In this document: piece by piece, positions 33,001 to 43,400 of the stretch
Layout: each line of letters starts with the position of its first letter
How positions within the stretch are numbered: position 1 is the first letter of the stretch
DNA from: Diplosphaera chodatii
Lineage: Eukaryota; Chlorophyta; Trebouxiophyceae; Prasiolales; Stichococcaceae
DNA length: 64,000 nt
Reading direction: 5' to 3'
Assembly: GCA_032358165.1 (NCBI GenBank)
Contig: JAALGY010000023.1
Coordinates: 310,001-374,000, forward strand
Made by a program: the position numbers and the translations under genes
The notes under the pieces: model-generated
Told to the model about the DNA's origin: nothing
What the model saw: the letters and a program-made list of their open reading frames with translations, nothing else
Databases searched by the model: none

Positions 33001-36000
33001 ACCAGGCTGCGCACGGACAGCGTGGTCCAGGAGGACATGTGGACCAGGTAGCCCAGCTGCTGCTGGGTGCGCAGCCGGTGGAAGGCGTCGCGGCGTGCCA
33101 GCTGCGCCAGCAGCTGCCCCAGGGCATTGCGCCGCAGCTCGTCCGGCCCCATCTGCCATGCCAGACATTACACTTTCCAAAACAGTGATCGCAGGTAGAT
33201 GAGCAGCAAAGGCCTGCTGTGACCGTCTGCCAAGGTGCTGGCCATGCAGGCGGCTGTTTCATAACTACTGCGCCCCAGGATGTGAAGCTTGCATCTGGAC
33301 ACAACGCATCATGCAGAAGGCTGGGACAGCCAACAGGGAATTTGTCACTCCCCGTAAGGACACCTGGAAGGAGATGGCAACCGCTGAGTTGGCGTTGGCA
33401 GTGTTGGGGTTGGGCTCAGCAAACAGCACCGGTCTGCCAACTGGCAGCTTTACCACCCGCTTCTCGGGTGCCTGCATTGCATCGAATGCCAGTCATCGGC
33501 AATGGCATTTTCGGGGTGAAATACTGCACGTCACAGATGATATGCCTCCATCGTTGTATATCAGTGTGCAGCACACTGTCACTGATATGCGAAGAGATTC
33601 ACCTGGCTGGCAAAGGGAGGGCGTGTCTTCAGCTGGTCGGAGAGCAGTGCTTGTACATGTGTTGCGAGGTCGGCTGCGGCGCCAGTACCCATGTTGCCAG
33701 TGGCGTATGCAGTGACGTGCATGCGACCAAGCAGCCTGGGAGCAAAAGCCTGCAGAGAAACTCACAGTCGTCAGCGTCGTGTCTGGCGCTGTGCATTGTT
33801 GGCATGGCCTCTTTGTGACATGTAAGCGCTGGAGATCGGGCGGCAAAGCAAGCCGTGTCTAGAGCAGCACTCAGGCACCATATCACATTGGCCTACAAAA
33901 TGTGCAACCCCCATCTGAGCTCGTGTGTTTGACAACAAACCTGCAGGTCTGCTGCTGTGAGACCGCCAATCAGGGCGGCGTACTCGTCCACGTGCCACTT
34001 GCGCGCCTCGAGCAGCTGGCTGCCGCTGTACAGCGCCCGCTGGTACGGCTGGTCGTACGCCATGGCGGCGTAGTCCTTTGCCAGCGCCTCCTTCACCACC
34101 TGCAGCCCGCGTCGACGCTTCTGTCACGCCTTCATGGTTTGCCAACTGGCATCAGAGCGCCACACTCTGCTTGGTGCTGGCTGCGGAAGCCCCGTTTGCT
34201 GATGAGCTCCAGCCATCACAAGGAGCAGGGACACTGGGCGCATATCAGTCAAGAGACGATGCAGAGGTGCGTCCATGGGGACACTCGCCTCGAAGCGGTC
34301 CTCCGCTATCGGCAGGTCGGCCAGCTTGGCCAGCACGGTGTGAACGAGCTCGGGCAGCTTGTGGCTGTAGCCCGAGGCCGTCAGCTGCAGGCCCTGCGTC
34401 GTGCTGTCCAGCGAGTACTGCAGCCCTGCAGGATGAGGTCGGGCCTGCTGATGGGCAGAGATGACAGCACGGACACAGGGCATGGCTGCATGTGAGAGGT
34501 TATCATGTCACATCATGTGAGGCGGGTGGGCGCGCATGCAGCGGGGGCAGAGCGCCAGTGTGCCAGTATGGCAGTGGTGCAAATGTCATGCTGCGCAGCA
34601 CGTGCAGACGCTGGCAGGTGGATTTAACAACCTCAAGTGGAGGGCCAAAGAGGGAGGGCACCAGTTAGTGCACCCAACCATGGCAACACAGGTAGGGACA
34701 AGAAGCTACACGCCACCTGCCAGGCTGGCGGGGTATGCGACCTCGTTCAGGGCGTCCGCCAGCAGCCGTGCAAACAGCTTGGTCAGCACCGCGGCCTCCG
34801 GGCTCTCATAGGCTGCCGGCATCGCAAAGCCCAGGAAGACCGTCGCCTGCGCTGCAATGAACAGAGGTCATTGAAACAGTCGCACAGCTTGACTGCGCCA
34901 GGCCGCGTGAAGGCTGTCGTGTCATCCAGAAACCCCCAGGGTCTAGAGAAGCTTCTGCCTCTGGCAAGTCGTACCAGTCTGTCAGACAGCATGGCAGCCG
35001 CCAGTGTCCGACAAGCCGCTGAGTTGTTGGTCCAAGTGCACTGTGGCCGTAAGACCATGCCGATGTTTGTGTGCACTCAGGTTGCTATGACAGTTTGCGC
35101 GCCTTGGGCCGGTTGAAGGATGTATCAGGGCGCGCCCACAGCGTCACCAGCGGCAGCTCCAGGGTGCGCTTGGGCTCCGAGTCACGGCCCCAGTCCTCCT
35201 GCAGAAACACCGGCATCTTGACTTCAGCAATACATCGTGAAAGGACTCCGACACAGCAACAAGAAGGTAGTGGGTATGTTGACGCTGATTACATGCTGCA
35301 GGACAGTGCGTCCACCCAATGGCTGCAGATGCACAGAAGGGCTTGGGTTTGCCAACACCAGCATGGCTACCAGGCTGGCAAGCACCTTGCTCAGATATGC
35401 AGGCACGCTTCGCGTTGTGCATTGTGACGCAACAGCCAGGCACCTCCTGCATGGTAAAGTCCGTGGAGATGAAGGGGTTGGCTGCCGGCAGGTGCAGCAC
35501 GACATTGAACTGCGGCTCCCGCCACCGCCGCTGCCAGTCCTCCGGCACCGGCTCCCTGGAGAACTCGGCCCCATAAAAGTACTCGGTCTCCTTCGTTTGT
35601 CCCTGCACATGCACAGAGGGTGTGCTCATGTCAGCATGTTTCAAGGCTCGCATCAACTGGTACACAGCAGGTTGGGTCCATACTGAACGCTAAAGACCTG
35701 GCTGGATCCACTGATACCACAGGGCCGTTGAGACACTGTGGGGTCACAAGAGCCCATGCAGGGCTGTAGCGCTCGCTGCTCAGCACGCCACTGGCGTATC
35801 ACATTCTGACAGAGCTGATTCCACTCTGGCTTATGCGTGTGACGCATAAACACAGCGCAGCACCTTGAAGGTCTTGGAGGCCCACATGATGCGCGCCGCG
35901 TCGGGCGTCATGCGCGCCAGCACCCCCCGCACCGCCTCGGGCTCAAATTCCAGCGGCACATGGTGCATCGCCAGCAGCAGGTCCCTGAGGCTCGCAGGAG

Positions 36001-39000
36001 CAGGTGCTTGTGAGGTCCGATGGTGGCTGAGCATGACCACACCCAGCACACTCACAAAACCGCCTGCAGACCTGATCTGGGAGGTGGACACAACTTACAG
36101 TGATTGTCGGACTTGACTGCAACCCAGAGCTGAGGGCGCATGGTCAAGGCCAGCATGCAGGTGACAGCTTGCACCTGCCAGCATGTGCATTACAGGAGTC
36201 TTGCAATGCGCCCCTCAAACAATCATATCACACCCGGCACGTACCTGTCTGCATAGTCATGCATGGAGTGCGACAGCGACTGTGCAGCCTGCAGCGGCTG
36301 CAGCCGCTCGCTGAAGTCGAAGCGCATGGCGCACAGCGCGCGGTTCTCCTCCCACACCGTCTTGCACACACCCCCGGGCGCCCGCAGCACCGCCAGGTAG
36401 TCGAACAGCAGCGCCAGCACGTGCTCAATCTTGGCGTGCCCTGTGCATATAGAGATGTAAACAGCCGTGAGGCATGTCCACGTGGCGTCTGGCAGAAGGA
36501 CCCCATCGCTTCAACCAAAACGGTGGGACAGACACGTCTGCGCCGCCCTGTATGTGCAGCACATCTGACAAGTACAATGCTGGCAGATCGGTCGATGAGG
36601 CTTGCAAGCGAGCACAAAGGCTCGCCGGTGCAGGGTGCATGCCTGCGCCCGGGATCTTGCCGTGGTCACATTGCTCTTGAAGCCCACCCTCGTCGGTGAG
36701 CACGATGTTGACAGAGAACAGGGAGGCGGCGCTGAAGGACATGCCGCTCTCCCCGGCGCTGAGCTCCACTGCCCAGCCCCGCGCCTTGAGCAGCGCAAAC
36801 ACGCTGCCCTCGCCCTCGTGCCTGGCGCAGCACGGGAGAGGTTTCTAGCGGGGGTTGTAGCACAGCCAGCTCAGCGCTTGGTCAAAGGCAGGTCTGAGTA
36901 GCGTGACCATGCCGCTGTCTACCCCTGCGCCCAGCGCAGAGTAGCCATAGTGACGACCGCTGCATGCTGCCTGTGCATGGGTCCACTGTCTGTGGTGTCT
37001 CGAATGCTGGCTGGTGTCAATGCAGGCCAGCATCCTCAGGACTCACTTACACCCTCGCTCGCACTGGCATGCAGTGCGCAGCAGGCCGCTGGTGTGACGG
37101 CGGCGCACCCCAGGAGGTGGGAGAGGTAGCCGCACGGCTGGGCCCGGTACTGCCGGACCTCAGGCGGCACCGCCCACTGCACCTCCACCGCATGCCAGTC
37201 CCGCTCGGGCACCACCTTCAGCAGGACGCCAGGCTGCTCCGGCGGCAGTATGTCGTCTGCATTTCCAAGTGATCATATGGTACACATACAGGAGTGGCTG
37301 CCTCACAGCCACGGAAGCTGGCAACGCATGCATGCAAGGAGCGGGCCGCGCGGACTACAACCGAGGGAGCTGATGATGCGATGGAGCCATGCATGCAAGA
37401 CGACGTGTCAAAAGCAGGTCTGAAGCCTCTGCTCCTTGGGCAAGGGTATCTGCTGCCAGAACACCAGATCCGACACAGCAGCGCTATGCGGCTCGCCTGC
37501 AAAGGATGGCGCCGCCAGCTGCTTGTCGGCGATGGGCGAGAAGGCCGCCCGTGCAAAGCCCTCCAGCTCGTCAAGCGAGTGGCGGCTGACCAGCGCAGCC
37601 CGCATGACGTTGGCCGAGTAGCGCGCCTCCCAGAACTTCCGCACCTCCTTGTGCACCGCGATGCCCTTGTCCTGTGGGCGTAACCCGAGGATATAGTAGT
37701 GCCACAGGTGCCACTAGGTTCAGCATGGTGCCCAGGCATTGCAGCAGCACGAAGTGGGACTGGGGCGAAGCAATACCTTGGGCTTCGACATCAGCGTCTC
37801 GTAGTTGCCGGTGTGGAAGCGGCAGAAGGGGTGCGCCGGGTTGCTGGCGCCCCGCCACAGCTGCATCTGCCGCCACATGTCGCTGTTGATGTTCTTGCCA
37901 TGCCTGCGCACATACGCATGGTGCTCTGCTCAGCCCTCTGTGCAAGTGATGCCGACCAGGAACCCAGCCACCGTCCAGAGGATCACCTGGAGACCATCCA
38001 GGCTGTTCTTTAGCACATCATTGCTTTGGAGCATGGAGTGCATGCGGCAAGGGAGCGAGGGAGGCTGGTAGTGCGAATCGCAGCGCACTCGGAATCCACG
38101 GCCTTGACTTCCCGCTCGACGCCGTTCTCGGATATGAGCGGCGCAATGAAGAACTGCACAGACATGCATCCTTCAAGTCGACGCCTGCTGTTCGCATGCA
38201 GTTCTAATGGTTGTTGCATGTCCAGGCATTCGGTTGCCAGGTATCACATGCGGAGCTTGCCTGAGCAAATCGGTCCAGGGCCGCCTCGAAAGACGCATGG
38301 TTGACATCAAAGTGGTAGTTGGTGCTCTCCGCTGCGTAGCATCAGAGTGGTTGCTCGTACATCAGCAGTGGGTTTCGTGATGCTGACACTGGCCATGTCG
38401 CTGGTATGCCATTGTGCCCTGCCAGTTGACAGCATGCCGCCTCACCAGATGTGTATGCATTGGTCATGCCGCCACGATCCGAGATGAACCTGCATGTGAA
38501 GTGGCGGGGGTTGGAACTATCGGCAGCACGGCACTATGCAACATGGACACCGCATAAGCTTAGTGCATCATTTGGTGCACCATGCCACGCCTCACTTAGA
38601 GTATGCGTCTTCCTCGGGGTACCGCTCTGACCCATAAAAGAGCATGTGTTCAGTAAAGTGCGCCAGACCGTCCAGTCCCGGCGGGTCGCTGAGGCTCCCC
38701 ACACGGACCTGGAGTTTGCACACGATGTGGTAACATGGGTATGCATGCATGCGCCTACTGCCGCAGGCTGCCATCATGATCTGGGCACCGCAAGATTGCA
38801 CGCCTCAGATTCTGCGGAGTGCACGATTGAGGCGTGTGTCATCACTGATTGCCACAGACTCACATCCACAGATGCCGCGGCCTTGTCTGTGCTGGCGTCA
38901 TGCACCAACAACACTTCCATGCCATTGTCCAGACGGACACGCCGGTAGTCGTTGACATCAGTGCTGGGCTTGATCGGCTCAGCAGGCGCACCTAGCGCCT

Positions 39001-39013
39001 GGGTAGACACCAT
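30029..39013 (-). CDS. Insulysin-type M16A zinc metalloprotease with large C-terminal insertion
   Basis: About 23 exons. The inverted zinc motif HxxEH is in [20 protein letters not shown] (about 38680-38600). The distal Glu ligand is in [11 protein letters not shown] (about 38120-38085). Family landmarks follow: [18 protein letters not shown] (37850), [20 protein letters not shown] (37640), the middle domains (37265-34290), [16 protein letters not shown] (33085-33030), and [20 protein letters not shown] (32295). The last domain reaches [14 protein letters not shown] (31960-31915), then hundreds of Ala/Ser/Pro-rich residues, and resumes with [18 protein letters not shown] just before TGA at 30031-30029. 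Insulysins are enclosed-chamber peptidases that degrade short peptides, including cleaved targeting peptides in organelles. The first in-frame ATG is at 39013. A hydrophobic stretch just upstream (VAHVWVLAVLSIVLA) is open in frame but has no ATG, so a signal peptide supplied by an upstream exon is possible. Confidence 0.88.
30480..31700 (-). repeat. Protein-level SLGNWA / AAAARxARIAA repeats inside the M16 gene
   Basis: Within the low-complexity insertion of the protease, LxxxSLGNWA occurs three times and SLGNHA once (about 31590, 31412, 31230 and 30835, reading leftward). The three SLGNWA copies are each followed by an AAASAPxA box. An AAAAR(M/L)A(R/A)(I/V)A box is also seen three times (about 31690, 31330, 30595). 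One intron (about 31085-30943) interrupts the array. The pattern suggests internal duplication of a module of about 60 residues. Confidence 0.75.
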
Positions 39014-39464
39014 AGCCAAGACAATGCTCAGCACAGCCAAGACCCACACATGAGCCACAATGCTACCCTACGCAAGGAGAATCCGTTGACTATGTTGCGC
39101 CCGGAGCTCCCCACTGTGTTCGACAATCGAATTACATGCCGGGACGTCAGGTGCAAAGTGTGATAAGGATCAGGTCCACAGCGCAAGACAGGTTGAATCC
39201 TACTATCCTTGCAGCTTGCTCGGAAAGGAACTGGCCGCCAGTCAGCTTACAAAGGGCCCGGCCTTTCAACACAGTCAGCATTCTCGACTGGAGGGGGAAA
39301 AACGTGTGCCAGAGCAGCTTCGGCGTGGCTCTCTTGGCCGGACTCGCTGGTCTCTCTCCCTGCTCGCAGCCACAAACTCACCGCACAAGCCACTCGAACG
39401 CTGATCATATCGCATTCAATCAGCTGAAAGTGTTCACCGGCAGCAAGGACACAGCAAGGTCACC
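39014..39464. promoter_or_regulatory. Divergent promoter region, M16 protease and small plastid-type protein
   Basis: About 450 bp separate the M16 protease start (-) from the ATG at 39465 (+). The M16 side contains an open hydrophobic stretch (about 39055-39014) that may be coding. No TATA box was identified. Confidence 0.4.
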
Positions 39465-39875
39465 ATGATGGCTCTCCAGGCAAACACGATCTCCAGGCCG
39501 TGCTTCAGCCCAGCCGCAGCCCGCCGCAGCGCCACCCCCCAGCCGCGGTTCTCTCAGCTCACAGTGCGCCGCGAGGTGGCGGTGCGCGGCCTGCCCACGC
39601 CCGACGACCTGATTGGCCGCGTCAACAACCCAGAGGAGACCCGCGAGAATGCGGAGCGGAAGCAGGAGGAGGGTGCCTGGGCCAAGCCCCGCACCAACAA
39701 GAACCCGCTGGAGAAGACCGGCGCAGCGCACGGCATCGGCCAGGGCGGCATTGCCACACCAGACGGCGAGGACCCGTCAGATGACATCTCCGAGAAGGCG
39801 AAGGCAGGTGTGGACAGTGTGGTGATGGGCATCAAGGATGCCGCCAAGAAGGTCTCTGGCGGCGGCGACGACTGA
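39465..39875 (+). CDS. Small hydrophilic protein with plastid-type presequence, 136 aa
   Basis: An intact single-exon frame. The start at 39465 is followed at once by a second ATG at 39468, and either could be used. Residues 1 to about 36 are rich in Ser, Ala, Arg and Pro without acids (MMALQANTISRPCFSPAAAR, then RSATPQPRFSQLTVRRE), like a chloroplast transit peptide. The mature part is highly charged and Gly/Asn/Lys/Glu-rich: LPTPDDLIGRVNNPEETREN, EKTGAAHGIGQGGIATPDGE, then an amphipathic helix like LEA proteins (ISEKAKAGVDSVVMGIKDAA, KKV) and GGGDD. No Cys in the mature part and no catalytic motif. It may be a stress-related or LEA-like stromal protein; function is unknown. It is among the most reliable frames here because no splicing is needed. 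Confidence 0.75.
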   Translation: MMALQANTISRPCFSPAAARRSATPQPRFSQLTVRREVAVRGLPTPDDLIGRVNNPEETRENAERKQEEGAWAKPRTNKNPLEKTGAAHGIGQGGIATPDGEDPSDDISEKAKAGVDSVVMGIKDAAKKVSGGGDD

Positions 39876-40468
39876 GGGGAAGCAGCAGACACCACATTAT
39901 TGCGGCATGTGTTGATGTCGTTATCATAGAGAGCGAAACAATGATGAACCTGTGCAATGAGAGAGCCATTGTGGCCTATGGGGTACTTGCTGTTGGTGGT
40001 GCAAATGTATTTGATGCTCCGAATGAAGTGGTGATGGCGCCTTACAGTGCAATGACTACGCTCTAACAGCCGTGCTGATATACCTCCAACCGTTACAAGC
40101 TTGCACACTCGAACTCATCTACATATGTACCATTTGTGCACTAAGCACCATGACGATGTTTATGCCCAGCGCTCTAGCCTTGCCTCCCCAAAATCTGTTG
40201 GTCCGATCATAACCCCAAAACACACACAGAAGAATAAATGAAGCTGCTGTACAGTGCAGTGCATTTTTGTGCAACGTGGTCATTGAAGAATCGTCTATGT
40301 CGCAAGAATGTGACTGGCCTCAGCTTGCCGTGTGAACATCAGCATCCTCCAGACCGTCATGCCTGATGGTCCACAGTGGACATCACCATGGTCTGCCATG
40401 ACATCATTGTGGAGCAGCCAAATGCAGCATCCGCCTGCTGCCAGCAACCTTGCTTGCTGCTGCATGCC
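39876..40468. other. Convergent 3' intergenic region
   Basis: 3' flanks of the small plastid-type gene (+) and of the DEP/DUF1769 gene (-). AT-richer, with no coding signal. Confidence 0.5.
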
Positions 40469-43400
40469 TCAGCTGTGGTGATGCTGCGCCGCGGGCAGCA
40501 GCTTCTCGTGCCACATCTCGAAGGCGAAGTGGGGGCGCGCCTTGTCGCCACGCGGCCGCATCATGAACTGTAGCGGCTGCCCGTCCAGATAGTGCGCCAG
40601 GTCGAACCTGCAAAGGGTAACAATTCGGAGATTGGTCAACATTTCGACCAGCGTTTAGTGTACTAGCAGGGCATACAGCAATACGCAGCGCGGTGGGTGT
40701 GTCTGTCTGCCATGTCTGCCGCGCGACAACAACGACAACTGAGGTCCTGCAGTACACGAGATGCGTCTGCCGCAACAACATCTGCACTGCTGATGTGCTG
40801 TACTACACGAGGCCAGCACCTGTACACGGACAGGTCCAGCTCGTAGCTGCCGAGGTTGACCAGGTGCTGGTAGATCCAGAACGTGTACACCTGCAGGCAG
40901 TGGATGTGGAAGTACAGCGCCAGCAAACATGACGAGTCATATGCACTGTACACCTCAGCTCGTGTGTTTGAGTTGATAGGTCATACAGCTTGCCCACCTT
41001 ATCTGTCTCGAAGTACGTGTTCCGCCTGTTGTTTGCGTTGCTGAAGTGCGCCTTGCGTTTGTCAACCGACACCGGCTCGCCTGCAGCAGAGGGTGAAATC
41101 TGTGGAATGGGTTTTCCAACAGGACGCCTGATGGGGCCTGCTCATGTCCTTCTTCGTCACAAGCTCAATGGTCCCACAAATGCGGTGGTCTTGCATATAC
41201 ATGAAGAGGTGGACACGCACCAGTGGCGTCGCGCAGCTCCGGGGCGGCCATGCGGGCGTCCTCCACCTCCTCCCCGCACACATCCGGCTGCTCCCCCGGC
41301 TCGCTGACCGCAAACGCCTGCAGCACTAACACCCTTCATCAGCTCCCCACAACGTCACTGAAGAGTATGCCGGAACTGAGACAGTCAAGGGGGTTATCCC
41401 TGGTACGAAGGCCGGTGTGGATGACGAAACAAAACCAATCAGCCATTGATGTCACCTGCGACATGGCGACAACAGGCACGAGGACTGAGGGCGCCGACAT
41501 GGGGCCGATTTCGACGCTGCGGTTGATGGCACGCGCCACCTTCACCAGCACCTGCGGGGCCAATATACAGTCGGTTTCCACATCCAATACAAGGTCATGC
41601 AAGTTTGGAACACGGCATCAGCTAAGTCCGGCTGTTGATCAGGGAAGGATGTCTGACAGGTGGGTAACTGTGGCACCGCACCACGCAAGCATCGTGTGGA
41701 ACGACATAGAACAATTAGCAACTGGGATGCAGCATGAGTGTGGGAAACGAGAGTGCTTGCCTGGTCGACAAGCCAGCGTGCGGGCATGTTGGTCGCGCGC
41801 GAAAACTCCTGCCCTGTGATGACATCCTCCATGCAGATGCGCTGCCTGCATTTAGCAAGCACACGTGTCATGTAGACTGCCACAATTCTGGTAGCGCCAT
41901 GCATTGTTGCCAGCCATGCATTGCTGCCAAGTGTTGCAGTTGCAAACAATGCTGGCAGAGGCGACTGCAATTGTGGGGGTTGACTTCAGCAGCACAATCT
42001 GAGGCAGTGGCAGCTTGCACGACTGATGAGCTGCCTTAATGAGTGGCCGGGCTCGTGTCATTGTGCTGCAGAATGCCACTGCCTCACAAACTCCATCTTG
42101 GCTGTACTTCAGCAAGATAACGCACTTGAAGCGGCCCTGGATGGCGATGCGGCTGCGGCGGCGCTTGCCCTTCCACATTTCCGCCGGAGCTGTGGGCAGG
42201 TCGCGCACCCAGATGGCGGCTGAGCCCGCAAAGCTGTCCGTCTCGAAGTGAATAGGCCTACGCATTGCCAACGTTGTAGCGTCTTTCACTTGCAATTGCA
42301 GAACGAAGAGAGGCAACGGGTTCATGGTGGACTTGGGGTCACACAACCATCAGCCTCCACCACATGCGCAACCAAGGTGCTGCTGTACGCCAGCAGACGT
42401 TCACCGACTCCAAGCGCAAGGATCTCACATTGCCAGCTGCAACATCACAAGCAGGGGCAGCCCGACAACCACCTACAATGTGCGGCTGCAGTGCGGCTGC
42501 GCAATGAGGCAACTCCCACACGAGGGTCACTGAATGCCTACCAGCAGTCAGCCCGTGCTGGCCGTCACAGATAGCAGCATTTTGCACACCGTGACCTTGA
42601 CCTTGGATGAGCCGAGACCGTGAGCCCACCTGCCGTTGTTGATCGGTATGCGCTGCGGGTCGCCGCCGTCGGTGAGCCGCTGCCCCAGGCCCGGCTTCAG
42701 GCGCAGCAGCCCCGGGGCATCCGGCCACCCCCGGAACAGGCTGGCGTCCGGCACATCCGCCCCGTGCTGTGACCAGTCGCTCTGCAGGGGCCACAGTGAA
42801 CACCACGTTGGCATTCAAAGCCTGTTGGCAATGACGGTGACGCCATGGACTGCACAAAGCGCGCTGGCGGCAGCAGCAGCTTCTGCCCAACAGACCAGCG
42901 AGAACACCACGACACTTTGCCTCCAGCACAGCGACGATGATCCATCAGTGTCTGGCCAGGAACATGTCGTACGTGGTCCTCTGAGATGACTGAGGGCGCG
43001 ACCGAGGAGCCGGCCGCTGCTGTGCGCGCGTCGTCGCTGAAATATACATCTGTCTCATCGCCGCCGCCGTCGCTGCCGCCGCTGCTGACGCTGCCGGAGT
43101 CGGCCGACAGCAGCGCCTCGCTGAGGCCGTTCTCCGCCGCTGAGATGGCTGCACATATATGTACACAGACAACCTTAGCTTATCAGCTGGACATATGCTG
43201 CCAAAGACGTGACCTGGAGCGTGATGGGTCACATGCACGCTACTGCAGGTCGTGGCGCAAGGATGGAGGAAGGCAGGGCTGCAAAAGGGAAGGGGGCCGC
43301 ACCGCTGCTGCTGCTGCTACTGCTGATGCGGCGGCGGGATGCCCTGCAGCACTCCTCCCACAGAAAGAATGCCAGTGGCACAGCCGGCAGCAGGGCCAGT

